From the NCBI GenBank assembly GCA_012521035.1, contig JAAYND010000135.1, forward strand, positions 1-43,068: a stretch of DNA of 43,068 bases, given 5' to 3'. The notes beneath the pieces are model-generated. The model searched no databases, had not been told where the DNA came from, and saw nothing but the letters and a program-made list of their open reading frames with translations. The DNA comes from Methanomicrobiales archaeon. Lineage in GTDB: Archaea > Halobacteriota > Methanomicrobia > Methanomicrobiales > Methanoculleaceae. A program made the position numbers and the translations under genes. Below, piece by piece: positions 1-7,533 of the stretch; positions within the stretch are counted from its first letter, which is position 1, and each line of letters begins with the position of its first letter.

Positions 1-116
1 CGGCGGCGGGCATGCACCAGCGATGCCAGTCGGTCATGCGCGCTGATATGCTGCTCTATTGAGGCCGGCGGCCATATCACTCTCTTCAAGAAAAGATCGA
101 AAATCTGAGTTCTTAG
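1..116. other. Window edge, possible 3' tail of an upstream gene
   Basis: One plus-strand frame is open from the window edge to a TGA at 60-62 and could be the last 19 or so codons of a gene that begins outside the window. The piece is too short to recognise. The rest, up to the tRNA, shows no gene. Confidence 0.2.
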
Positions 117-189
117 AGCCTCAGCCGAGATTTGAACTCGGGACCTGGTGATTACAAGTCACCCGCTCTGCCAGCTGAGCCACTGAGGC
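117..189 (-). tRNA. tRNA-Thr (anticodon TGT)
   Basis: Read on the minus strand, this 73-nt segment folds as a standard cloverleaf. It has a perfect 7-bp acceptor stem (GCCTCAG/CTGAGGC), a D stem GCTC/GAGC, an anticodon stem GGTGA/TCACC enclosing the loop CTTGTAA, and a T arm with loop TTCAAAT. The anticodon TGT reads ACA (Thr), and the discriminator base is T, as expected for archaeal tRNA-Thr. CCA is not encoded and there is no intron. Confidence 0.95.
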
Positions 190-240
190 ACACCCTACAT
201 TGTGGATCGTATGCGGTAAAAAAGGTGGCGCTGGATCCCC

Positions 241-525
241 TCATCCCACCCCCGGATCATCCGACCGGCCACCGCGCTCCCAGGCGATCTCGCCGTCGTA
301 GAGGATACGGAGGATCCGGTGGTAGGGTATGTACGTTATACGCGGCGTCCCGGCATCCACCTCCAGGTACTGCGCATCGAGCGCGAGGATCCGCTCCCCC
401 GGCACAATCGATCGATCCCCCGGGGCCCCACGGTCGATGTACTCGATCCCGACCCGGGAGAAATCGTAGCCGGGATCGTGGTAGAACCTGAGTAATAGCC
501 GGCGACTCGTTCGCACCTCCCTCAT
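241..525 (-). CDS. DUF504 (UPF0248) family protein
   Basis: A 94-residue basic protein of unknown function. Its C-terminal half carries the pattern I know from the archaeal DUF504 family: a conserved Tyr-Ile-Asp-Arg-Gly segment near residues 29-33, then IPYHRI (about 66-71) and YDGEIAWER (about 76-84). The length is normal for this family, which is often found near RNA-related genes. The ATG at 525 has GGAGG immediately upstream but very close. A TATA-like sequence lies at about 551-566, so the transcript leader must be very short. It is transcribed divergently from mmp10 and towards the tRNA. The family call rests on remembered motifs. Confidence 0.8.
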   Translation of the reverse strand: MREVRTSRRLLLRFYHDPGYDFSRVGIEYIDRGAPGDRSIVPGERILALDAQYLEVDAGTPRITYIPYHRILRILYDGEIAWERGGRSDDPGVG

Positions 526-550
526 CCTCCAGCGGATACTTCACCCCACA

Positions 551-566
551 GAGATAAATATGCGCG
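551..566. promoter_or_regulatory. AT-rich box between the DUF504 gene and mmp10
   Basis: The sequence around agataaatatg is the only AT-rich stretch between the two divergent genes. It reads as a TATA-like element on both strands, so it could serve both genes. This is inferred from composition and distance only. Confidence 0.4.
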
Positions 567-640
567 GCGCCGCCGGCAAACCGTTGATATGGGCAGGTCT
601 GCAATGTTCATAACAGAGGAGCGCAGAGAGTACCAGCAGG

Positions 641-1867
641 ATGTCGCATCTCACTGTCGATCTCGGGGGCCGGCCCGGCCTCGACTGCCGGGGGTTCTGC
701 TCGTACTGCTACTTCAAACACGTCCAGGGGACTACCTCGTTCGGTTGCAAATACTGCCTCCCCTTCCAGAAAGGCTGTGATTACTGCACCCGGGGCGTCC
801 GGGAGCAGTACGAAGGATTCAAGGATCTCCGGACCGTCGCCGATGAGGTACTCGCAAACCTCCAGGTGATGACCGACGATCTCGACCGGATCACCATCAG
901 CGGCGGCGGGGATCCGAGCTGCTACCCGGAGTTTCGCGATCTCGTCGAACTGCTCTCCAGCATGGAAGCGCCGATCCACATCGGCTACACCAGCGGGAAG
1001 GGGTTTGATGACCCGGATATAGCCGATCACCTCATCGAGAACGGCCTCTCTGAGATCTCCTACACCATATTCGCCGCCGATCCTGAACTGCGCCGGCGCT
1101 GGATGCACGACCCGACACCGGAGGCCTCGCTCGCGGTCCTCGACCGTCTCTGCGGTGCAATCGATACGTACGCCGCCACGGTCGTTATACCGGGCGTCAA
1201 CGACGGTGAGATCCTTGAGGAGACCTGTGCATGGCTCGAGGATCGGGGCGCAAAAGGACTGATCCTGATGCGGTTTGCCAACCGGACAGATCAGGGGCTC
1301 ATCCTCGGCAACGCGCCGCTCATCGAGGGGCAACAGGTCCACACCACCGATGAGTTCCGCGATATCGTCACCCGTCTCAATGAACAGTTCTCGATGAAGA
1401 TCAGCGGAACGCCGCTCTGGGATCCCTCAATAGGCTCGCCGTTTGCAATCCTCCATGAACCCGACCTGCTCCGGAAGCTCCCCCGGGTCCGGAAGCGCGC
1501 GACGGTGATCACCGGGAGCGTGGCGGCCCCCTTCATCCAGCGCCTCCTCTCGATCCGCGGCGCCCGCTCAAGGGTCGTCAGGGTCAGAAAAGAGATCGCC
1601 TGCCTCATCACCGCTGATGACCTCGCCGGAGTAAACCTGGCGAGGCTTGAGGATGTCGTTATCATCCCCGGCCGGGCGTTCGTCCATGACATCGAGGCGC
1701 AGAAGATCCTCTCGGCCGACGGTGTTGACCGCGAGGTTGTGCGCGGCCCCGATATGTTGACCGCCGATGCGGAGACAAGCATGGGTATGACCCGGGCAGA
1801 GGTGCTTGAGAAAGAGATGGAAGGATTCTCGGCCCTTATCAATACGATCAACCAGTACGGGCGGTGA
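641..1867 (+). CDS. mmp10: Methanogenesis marker 10, radical SAM arginine methylase of methyl-coenzyme M reductase
   Basis: Mmp10 is the cobalamin-dependent radical SAM enzyme that installs 5-C-methyl-arginine in the alpha subunit of methyl-coenzyme M reductase. The 408-residue length matches the family. The N-terminus has the hallmark Cys pattern: C16, C20, C23 (CX3CX2C, the radical SAM cluster) followed by C36, C39, C46, C49 (CX2CX6CX2C, the extra Cys-rich loop), in the context CKYCLPFQKGCDYC. A glycine-rich SAM segment SGGGDP lies near residues 87-92. It stands alone, divergent from the DUF504 gene and convergent with the amidotransferase-like gene. The ATG at 641 follows a GCAGG-like site. 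The combination of both Cys motifs makes the call strong. Confidence 0.93.
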   Translation: MSHLTVDLGGRPGLDCRGFCSYCYFKHVQGTTSFGCKYCLPFQKGCDYCTRGVREQYEGFKDLRTVADEVLANLQVMTDDLDRITISGGGDPSCYPEFRDLVELLSSMEAPIHIGYTSGKGFDDPDIADHLIENGLSEISYTIFAADPELRRRWMHDPTPEASLAVLDRLCGAIDTYAATVVIPGVNDGEILEETCAWLEDRGAKGLILMRFANRTDQGLILGNAPLIEGQQVHTTDEFRDIVTRLNEQFSMKISGTPLWDPSIGSPFAILHEPDLLRKLPRVRKRATVITGSVAAPFIQRLLSIRGARSRVVRVRKEIACLITADDLAGVNLARLEDVVIIPGRAFVHDIEAQKILSADGVDREVVRGPDMLTADAETSMGMTRAEVLEKEMEGFSALINTINQYGR

Positions 1868-1877
1868 GGGAGAGAAA

Positions 1878-1908
1878 GGCAGGGGCATGCGCTGGAAGCG
1901 CCCCTGCC
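1878..1908. terminator. Strong hairpin between convergent genes
   Basis: GGCAGGGGC at 1878-1886 pairs perfectly with GCCCCTGCC at 1900-1908, and there are further short pairings inside the 13-nt loop. It fills the 50-bp gap between the stop of mmp10 (1867) and the stop of the minus-strand amidotransferase-like gene (1918). It is probably a bidirectional transcription end or RNA-stabilising hairpin. There is no T-run, so intrinsic termination is unproven. Confidence 0.6.
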
Positions 1909-1917
1909 CCGGTACTT

Positions 1918-2481
1918 TCAGTCTGACTCCGTCAGATCAAAGAACCTCTCGATGATCCACTCGTTCCTGACCTCCGGGTGGAAGAGGAGAGCATAGATCG
2001 GGAGTGAACAGTGCCGGAGTGCCTGTGTGCACCGATCCGAGACTGCGAGCGGCACAAACCTGTCCGTGACCTGCACAGCAAACTCGTGGAGCTCATATGC
2101 CGCAAATATCTCTTTCCCGGCGAAGAGCGGGTCGGGCGAGATCACCTGGATATCGGTCATACCTATCCCCGGGCATGGTTCAATGCCGATATCAAAAGTA
2201 GCCACGATGGGCAGCATGCCGGAAGAGATGCCGAGCACCGGCCGCCCAAACACACGGAGCCACCCGAATCGCTCGGGACCCTCCATAAAACCCCTGTCCT
2301 TCAGCGCTGTCCCACAGAGGATCACCCCGTCCGCCGCCTCAAGATCGGGTGCGCTGACGGCGGTATAGTGGCGGACGATGGGCACCGCACCCACTCCCCG
2401 GAGGATCCCTGCAACCGGCCCGACGAACTCGGCCCGGGAGAGCGAATTCTCCCGGTAGCAGAGGTCGATCACCAGGATCAT
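1918..2481 (-). CDS. Glutamine-amidotransferase-like protein lacking the catalytic Cys
   Basis: A 187-residue class I glutamine amidotransferase fold resembling GuaA-N/TrpG-type domains: an N-terminal beta strand MILVIDLCY, a DGVILCGT strand near 51-58, the nucleophile elbow at 84-89, and FHPEV (H168, E170) providing the other two triad positions. At the elbow the usual G-I-C-x-G-H is G-I-S-S-G-M, so the nucleophilic Cys is Ser86 and the following His is Met89. Glutamine hydrolysis is therefore doubtful; the protein may bind or sense something, or act as a structural partner. Its ATG overlaps the stop of the upstream Dph6-like gene by 4 nt (ATGA), which implies translational coupling and a shared role. 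Confidence 0.75.
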   Translation of the reverse strand: MILVIDLCYRENSLSRAEFVGPVAGILRGVGAVPIVRHYTAVSAPDLEAADGVILCGTALKDRGFMEGPERFGWLRVFGRPVLGISSGMLPIVATFDIGIEPCPGIGMTDIQVISPDPLFAGKEIFAAYELHEFAVQVTDRFVPLAVSDRCTQALRHCSLPIYALLFHPEVRNEWIIERFFDLTESD

Positions 2482-3176
2482 CTCTCCACCAGCCCCGCCC
2501 GCTCGATATGGAGAACACCGTTGTGGTTCCGGTAGACCTTCGACGCCTCCTCGATCGCGATCCGCCGGGAGAAGAAGGGGGCGTCGACGACGAAGGTCTC
2601 AAACTCTCCTCCTTCGCCGGTGAGGGTGATCCGGTATTTCCGGGCGGCACCCCGGAGTTCATTGAGGGCACGGTGATCGATCTCCCTCCCGAGCCAGGAT
2701 GCATCGAAGGGACAGGAGAAGACGCCCGTTATGATGACACGAAACCCGGCACCGATGAGATCTTCCATGTAGGCCTCCTGGTCCGTGTGCCAGAGGGGGT
2801 TGAAGCACCAGAGATCCAGGTCATGGCAGAGCCTCTGGACGCGCGACGCCTGGTAGACAGAGAGGATCGCCCCCGTGACGACCCCCTCGATCCCGAACCG
2901 ATCCCTGGCCTCAAGGAGAGCGCGCCTCAGGTCCAGAAGTTCTGTCTCTTTCTCGCCGGCTGTCTCCGCCTCCACGAGGGGGAGTCCCGCCGCCTCAGCC
3001 TGCAGTCCGGCGAGGTGGATGTTTGGGGTATGGAACATGTAGCTCTCGGGGTTTCTGGAGATGACCGTGATCAGGCAGGCCACCTCTTCATGCTGCATCG
3101 CCTTCCAGCAGGCGAAGAGGGAGTCTTTTCCACCGGAGAAGAGCACACCGAGTCTCATGGTCGTTTCTGTATTCAT
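2478..3176 (-). CDS. Dph6-like ATP pyrophosphatase (diphthine-ammonia ligase family)
   Basis: A 232-residue N-type ATP pyrophosphatase of the MJ0570/Dph6 family. The PP-loop SGGKDS lies at residues 14-19, a conserved TGAI segment follows near 102, and the family signature GEGGEFET lies near residues 188-195. Eukaryotic Dph6 amidates diphthine on elongation factor 2; archaeal members are assumed to do the same on aEF2, but several paralogues exist, so the substrate here is uncertain. The ATG at 3176 follows GGAGG with short spacing; a second ATG at 3158 is possible. The downstream amidotransferase-like gene overlaps its stop, an arrangement that suggests an ammonia-handling or binding partner. 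Confidence 0.8.
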   Translation of the reverse strand: MNTETTMRLGVLFSGGKDSLFACWKAMQHEEVACLITVISRNPESYMFHTPNIHLAGLQAEAAGLPLVEAETAGEKETELLDLRRALLEARDRFGIEGVVTGAILSVYQASRVQRLCHDLDLWCFNPLWHTDQEAYMEDLIGAGFRVIITGVFSCPFDASWLGREIDHRALNELRGAARKYRITLTGEGGEFETFVVDAPFFSRRIAIEEASKVYRNHNGVLHIERAGLVER

Positions 3177-3401
3177 TCTCCTCCGGGAACTATTAACCCC
3201 TGCGGCGATATCAGGCGCGGATTCCGCAGGTGGCGAATCAGGGCAGGGATACCGGATGCCGGCCGCATCCAGACCTCCGGGACTGCTTTCAGGATGTTAG
3301 GGCATTTCTGGCGCCCGTGTCGGGTGATGATCAGGGTTATATGGTATCAAGATCCCTCTCACAATAAGAGCACCCGGGGCAGTATCCTGGAGGTGGAGAG
3401 T

Positions 3402-3593
3402 ATGACAGAAAATGGCGAATTGCCAGAAGAGGAGATCGGGATGGTTGTCGACTGTATCCTGATCGACTACCGGGGCGACCTGGAGTCGCGGGCCAGGGTT
3501 GCCCGGACAATCCTTGCATGGGCAGCAGAGCACCCCGATGAGTGGGATGAGTTGTGGGCCCGGTGTCAGCAGCGCCATGAAGCGCTCGTGTGA
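3402..3593 (+). CDS. Small acidic hypothetical protein (63 aa)
   Basis: I do not recognise this 63-residue protein. It is acidic and probably helical, with no signal peptide or membrane segment. The start is well supported: ATG 3402 is preceded by GGAGGTGGAG at about 3389, with normal spacing, and a TATA-like ttatatgg lies some 60 nt upstream. Codon choice resembles the neighbouring genes. It stands alone between two minus-strand operons. Confidence 0.6.
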   Translation: MTENGELPEEEIGMVVDCILIDYRGDLESRARVARTILAWAAEHPDEWDELWARCQQRHEALV

Positions 3594-3689
3594 GACCACC
3601 CCGACCTGATATTATCGCTCTTTTCGGCCTGTGAGGGCCGGTTCATGGTCAAAAGCGGTCTTGTTCTTATCCGGTGCCCTGATCTGATG

Positions 3690-3707
3690 AAAAATACGAG
3701 GGAAAAA
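3690..3707 (-). terminator. Double T-run downstream of agmatinase
   Basis: On the minus strand two T5 runs (complement of 3703-3707 and 3690-3694) follow within 35 nt of the agmatinase stop. Oligo-T tracts are the usual archaeal termination signal. Confidence 0.45.
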
Positions 3708-3724
3708 TGTCGACCCCGGGCTCC

Positions 3725-4609
3725 TCACCGCTCCGCGATCCAGTGCCGTGCGATGAACTCCCGCACTATCTTTGCCGCCACCGCTGCCGTCTGCCCGGAA
3801 TCAAACGGGGCGACCTCCACGTAATCAAACCCCATCGCATGCGGCGCGAGGGTCCGCACAACCTCCCTGATATCGAGCGGCGTCATCCCGAACGGCTCCG
3901 GCGTCCCGAGGCCCGGGGTGAGACAGCAGTCGATCGCGTCGGCATCGATCGAGAGGTAGACACTCCGTCCCTCTACCCTATCGAGGATCTCATCGAGGAT
4001 GGTACCGATCCCCCGCTCCCGAACCGCATCCGCGGTGTAGAGCTGCGCCCTCTCCTCTGCGATCTCAAACTGCTCGCGATCGCCGCTCCGGGCACCGATT
4101 ATGACGACATCATCGACCGAGTCGAGAACGCGCCGCGTGACACACCCATGGCTGTAAGGTGTCCCGTCGAGCTCGTCCCGCAGATCCAGGTGCGCGTCGC
4201 AGACGATGTAGACATCCGGGCATAAGGCCCTGACCGCACCGATCGTCGCGGTATGCTCACCACCGAGGATCACCGGAATCTTTCCATCGCCGGCGATCTC
4301 GCCTGCAACGTCCGCTACCTGGTCTACCAGATCCTCCGGAACTTTTGAGACCATAAGGTCACCGAGGTCGGCGATGGGAACCTCGTAGAGGTCGAGACCG
4401 GTCGCGGGGTCGTAGGACTCAAAGTTGAGTGACGCCTCGCGGATCGCCCGGGGCCCGAACCGTGCTCCGGGTTTAAACGATGTCGTCCCATCATAAGGCA
4501 CGCCGAAGATGGCATAGCGAGCATCCTCGTATGATGCCTCCGCATCAGCAAAATAAAGATGGGCGAGCTCGTTCATGCCCGCTTTTGAGAGCCAGAAGAG
4601 ATCACTCAA
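3725..4609 (-). CDS. speB: Agmatinase (arginase/ureohydrolase family)
   Basis: A cytosolic binuclear-manganese ureohydrolase that converts agmatine to putrescine and urea. The metal-binding motifs are present, counted from the TTG start: GGEHT (116-120), DAHLDLRDE (138-146), SHGC (153-156) and SIDADAID (220-227). Length is normal. The frame can start at TTG 4609, which overlaps the stop of aIF5A and would give 294 aa by translational coupling, or at ATG 4576, which gives 283 aa; neither has a clear ribosome site and both lie before the conserved domain. It is the second gene of an aIF5A-speB operon. Putrescine feeds polyamine synthesis, which in turn supplies the aminobutyl group for hypusine on aIF5A, so the pairing is functionally coherent. 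Confidence 0.9.
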   Translation of the reverse strand: MSDLFWLSKAGMNELAHLYFADAEASYEDARYAIFGVPYDGTTSFKPGARFGPRAIREASLNFESYDPATGLDLYEVPIADLGDLMVSKVPEDLVDQVADVAGEIAGDGKIPVILGGEHTATIGAVRALCPDVYIVCDAHLDLRDELDGTPYSHGCVTRRVLDSVDDVVIIGARSGDREQFEIAEERAQLYTADAVRERGIGTILDEILDRVEGRSVYLSIDADAIDCCLTPGLGTPEPFGMTPLDIREVVRTLAPHAMGFDYVEVAPFDSGQTAAVAAKIVREFIARHWIAER

Positions 4610-4979
4610 GCTTCTTCTTACCCAGGGATGTTATGTAGGCGATCTCTTTGCCCGGTTCAAGGCCGCTGACCTCTTCCTCGGTCAGGTTGAGCTCGAACAT
4701 CTCGAAGTCCTTGACATCCATAAACTGGACGGTCGTGCCGGCGATCGATATAACCTGTGCAATCTTTCGCTCCACGATAGGGACATAGGTCTTTGCCGAT
4801 ACCGGTTGAACGATCGAGCGTTTGACACCATCAAATATACCGATACACTCGATCCGGGACTTTGCAGCCCCATGTTTGCCGGGTTTGGATATAGCGATGG
4901 AGACTATCCTGCAGGGCTCGTCATCGATAATGACGTAGCGCCCTTCTTTCAGCTTTCCAACTTCTGTCTGTTCTTTCAT
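4602..4979 (-). CDS. Translation initiation factor 5A (aIF5A)
   Basis: The 125-residue archaeal homologue of eIF5A, which aids peptide-bond formation at difficult sequences. The hypusination loop SKPGKHGAAK is intact around residues 38-47, with the Lys between Gly and His as the expected modification site. An SH3-like N-terminal domain is followed by an OB-fold C-terminal domain. I start it at ATG 4979 because the family begins there; the frame stays open far upstream but only as a shadow of the divergent gene. A TATA-like TTTATTTA lies about 50 nt upstream. The agmatinase gene overlaps its stop codon. Confidence 0.95.
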   Translation of the reverse strand: MKEQTEVGKLKEGRYVIIDDEPCRIVSIAISKPGKHGAAKSRIECIGIFDGVKRSIVQPVSAKTYVPIVERKIAQVISIAGTTVQFMDVKDFEMFELNLTEEEVSGLEPGKEIAYITSLGKKKLE

Positions 4980-5022
4980 GTTCTCCCACTCAACAAACGC
5001 GTGATTAATGTATCTGGATTGC

Positions 5023-5036
5023 ATTAAATAAATACA
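5023..5036. promoter_or_regulatory. Shared AT box between aIF5A and FBPase/IMPase genes
   Basis: The sequence gcattaaataaat is the only AT-rich block in the 87-bp divergent gap. It reads as TTTATTTA towards aIF5A and TTAAATAAAT towards the FBPase/IMPase gene, at a distance that fits archaeal TATA boxes for both. This is inferred from composition and spacing. Confidence 0.5.
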
Positions 5037-5066
5037 CCGTAGAGAGGGAGGAGGCGCGAGGAGCAT

Positions 5067-5846
5067 TTGACTGAATTCATCCGGGCATGTGGTGACCTGG
5101 CAGGGGCTGTCAGGGATGCAGTGACTGATATGGCCGGAACGCCGGAGGCAGGGGAGTACGTGACGATGGGCGCGGATGGCACACCCACAAAGAGGATCGA
5201 TCAGGTCGCAGAAGAGATCGTTGTGGATTACTTCAGGGGTCATCCTCTCTGTGAGCGCCTGATTAGCGAGGAACTCGGGCTTATCAGAATGAGCGGAGAG
5301 GAGGGCACTATATTCCTCGATCCGGTCGACGGCACCTATAACGCGGTGGTCGGGATCCCGTTCTACGCCCTCTCCATCGCCTACGCCGAAGGCGGTATCG
5401 TCCAGCAGGGATACGTCCAGAACCTCGCCACCGGTGAGACATTCCATGCTGTGCGGGGGCAGGAGGTCTGTCTCGATGGGCATCCTATCAGGGTCTCCGG
5501 TACATCGCATATTGAGGAGAGTGCCATGAGCGTCTACGGCCGGAAGTTCGACCCGACCCGCGTGTTCCAGATCAGCCAGAAGATCCGGAGGTGGCGCCAC
5601 CTCGGCGCATCAGCCCTCGAACTCTGTTACGTTGGATGTGGCCGTATCGACGGATTTGTCGACGTGCGGGGGACACTCCGCGTAACGGATGCGGCGGCGG
5701 GGATGCTGGTCTGTGAGGAGGCAGGGGGCGTCGTCTCTGATCTCGAGGGAAAAATTCTCACCTTCCCGGACGAGGTCTCTGTCAGGCGGTGCCTCGTCGC
5801 TACGAACGGTGCCGTGCATGATGAGGTCATCGGGTGCCTGAGGTGA
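5067..5846 (+). CDS. Fructose-1,6-bisphosphatase / inositol-monophosphatase family protein (possible NADP phosphatase)
   Basis: A 259-residue lithium-sensitive-type phosphatase of the archaeal FBPase class IV / IMPase group. Metal-binding motifs are visible: SEELG at 67-71, DPVDGT at 85-90, and the DAAAG segment near 207-211. The start is TTG 5067, supported by GGAGG-type sequence just upstream and by alignment to the family N-terminus. nadK follows after 7 nt. In Methanocaldococcus (MJ0917) the same two domains are fused and act as an NADP phosphatase/NAD kinase pair. Fructose bisphosphatase, inositol phosphatase and NADP phosphatase activities are therefore all possible. Confidence 0.88.
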   Translation: MTEFIRACGDLAGAVRDAVTDMAGTPEAGEYVTMGADGTPTKRIDQVAEEIVVDYFRGHPLCERLISEELGLIRMSGEEGTIFLDPVDGTYNAVVGIPFYALSIAYAEGGIVQQGYVQNLATGETFHAVRGQEVCLDGHPIRVSGTSHIEESAMSVYGRKFDPTRVFQISQKIRRWRHLGASALELCYVGCGRIDGFVDVRGTLRVTDAAAGMLVCEEAGGVVSDLEGKILTFPDEVSVRRCLVATNGAVHDEVIGCLR

Positions 5847-5853
5847 TGCCGGT

Positions 5854-6666
5854 ATGAGGATCGTTTTAGTATCGCGTATCGATGATGAGGAGGCGCTTCG
5901 CTACACCGCATCGCTCGCCCGGCATCTCGAAGATCTGGGGCATGGCGTCACCCTTGAGGCGGGCACAGCAGGCCGCCTTGGGAGAGAAGGAGTACCATTC
6001 GAGGAGATCACCGGCGATCTGGTCGTTGTCATCGGCGGTGACGGGTCGGTCCTCCTCACCATCCACAGGATGAGAAAGCAGGTCCCGGTCATTGGCATCA
6101 ACCGGGGGGGGGTCGGGTTCCTCGCAGACCTTGAACCTGAGGAAGCGTATGCGTTCTTCACCACCTTCAAAGATGGATTCCTGGTCGAACAGCGGATGCG
6201 GATCAGTCTTTACACCGATGGGAGACATCTCGGGGATGCCCTCAACGAGGCGGTGATCGTCACCGAGCGCCCGGCCAAGATGCTCCGGTTCGGTGTCTAT
6301 GTCGACGAAATACCCTCGGAGAGGTTCAGGGCTGACGGCCTTCTCATATCAACCCCGACCGGATCAACCGCCTACGCCATGAGCGCCGGAGGGCCGATCG
6401 TCGATCCGAAGGTCGAGGGTTTCCTCCTCATACCGCTTGCACCGTACATGCTCTCGTCCCGCCCCCACCTCATCAGCACCGAGAGAACCCTGGAGATCAC
6501 CCTTGAGACAGAGAAACCTGCACATATCGCCATAGACGGGCAGAGCATCTTTGAACTCGAGAGGGAGGCGAAGATCACGGTCAGGAGATCTGATGACCCG
6601 GCACTCTTTGTCGATATCGGGAAACCCTTCTTTGAGAAGGTGAACTACAAACTCCGGAACCTCTAG
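5854..6666 (+). CDS. nadK: NAD kinase
   Basis: A 270-residue ATP-dependent NAD kinase that makes NADP. Family motifs are intact: GGDGS at residues 61-65, the catalytic-site NE pair near residue 130, and TPTGSTAY near residues 168-175, followed by the GGP segment. It starts at ATG 5854, 7 nt after the FBPase/IMPase stop, so the two are co-transcribed. The neighbouring phosphatase may balance NADP levels, as in fused homologues. Confidence 0.95.
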   Translation: MRIVLVSRIDDEEALRYTASLARHLEDLGHGVTLEAGTAGRLGREGVPFEEITGDLVVVIGGDGSVLLTIHRMRKQVPVIGINRGGVGFLADLEPEEAYAFFTTFKDGFLVEQRMRISLYTDGRHLGDALNEAVIVTERPAKMLRFGVYVDEIPSERFRADGLLISTPTGSTAYAMSAGGPIVDPKVEGFLLIPLAPYMLSSRPHLISTERTLEITLETEKPAHIAIDGQSIFELEREAKITVRRSDDPALFVDIGKPFFEKVNYKLRNL

Positions 6667-6673
6667 ATCCAGC

Positions 6674-6700
6674 ATACCAAAACAAAGATTTTATGAGTGT
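6674..6700 (+). promoter_or_regulatory. Putative promoter of the DUF169 gene
   Basis: The sequence aaacaaagattttatgag is A/T-rich with a TATA-like core near 6686-6695. If used, transcription would start near 6715-6720, which favours ATG 6738 over the ATG at 6693 that sits inside the box. Confidence 0.4.
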
Positions 6701-6737
6701 CCGGGAGGACTACTTCAAGAGAGGTGTAAGCGCGAAC

Positions 6738-7457
6738 ATGGAAGACCAGATACGCACCGATATCCCCTATGCGGAGATCGCAGAGACGATGAAGAAGACC
6801 CTCAACCTGAGAGGTTCACCTGTTGCGGTGAAGTTCGCAAAGAGCCCGGAGGCCATCCCCGAGGGTGTCGAGCCGATCAATGAAATGGCCCGCCACTGCC
6901 AGATGGTAAGCAGGGCTCGCCTGGACGACGAGATCTTCTACGCAACCGCCGACAAATTCGCCTGTATGGGCGCCGCCTGGGCTCTCGGGCTCAAGGAACT
7001 CTCAAAAGACCTCAGCACAGGAGAGTTTTATTACGTGCGCGGTAAGTTCGAGAGCTGGGCCGCCTGCATGAGGACCATCCAGCAGGCTCCGCATGCTCCC
7101 CCACTCCAGACCTACGCGACAGTCTATGCACCGCTTGAGAAGACCCCGTTTGACCCGCATGTCGTCCTCATCATAGCCGAACCCCGTGCGATGATGAGAC
7201 TCGCACAGGCCACGCTCTACCGACTCGGCGGCCGGATAGAGTCTTCGATGACGGGATATCAGTCACTCTGTGCGGATGCGACAGTGCAGCCCTATCTCAC
7301 TGGCAGGGTCAACTTCTCTCTCGGGTGCGACGGTGCTCGCCGGTTCTCTGGAATGGAGGAGACTGAAATGGTCATAGGTATCCCGGCCGAAGCCCTCCCT
7401 GAGTTTGCCCAATCTCTGGAACGTCTCATCGACACGCCGTGGTCGGTGCGGAAGTAA
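6738..7457 (+). CDS. DUF169 family protein
   Basis: A 239-residue cytosolic protein of the DUF169 family, which is common in methanogens and anaerobes and has no established function. Typical features are the N-terminal LRGSPVAVKF segment and several conserved Cys residues, including C52 in the ARHCQ segment, one in KFACMGAAW and one in FSLGCDG, which could bind a metal or cofactor. I chose ATG 6738 because GAGAGGTG precedes it and the upstream ATG 6693 overlaps a TATA-like box; the longer form would add 15 residues. It appears to be a single-gene unit, with a T5 run just after the stop. Confidence 0.8.
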   Translation: MEDQIRTDIPYAEIAETMKKTLNLRGSPVAVKFAKSPEAIPEGVEPINEMARHCQMVSRARLDDEIFYATADKFACMGAAWALGLKELSKDLSTGEFYYVRGKFESWAACMRTIQQAPHAPPLQTYATVYAPLEKTPFDPHVVLIIAEPRAMMRLAQATLYRLGGRIESSMTGYQSLCADATVQPYLTGRVNFSLGCDGARRFSGMEETEMVIGIPAEALPEFAQSLERLIDTPWSVRK

Positions 7458-7533
7458 AGCCCCCCTCCTCCCTATTTTTGCAGGGGTACAAGGCTTATCT
7501 TCCCGGCCGGTCAACTATTCAGCAGGTGGTTCT

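Noticed and set aside
2508..3401. Long frame upstream of and fused with the 63-residue ORF
   Set aside because: It is antisense to the Dph6-like gene. The ribosome site at 3389 supports the short form only.
4980..5600. N-terminal extension of aIF5A to 332 residues
   Set aside because: The extension is antisense to the FBPase/IMPase gene. aIF5A is about 125-140 residues in archaea.
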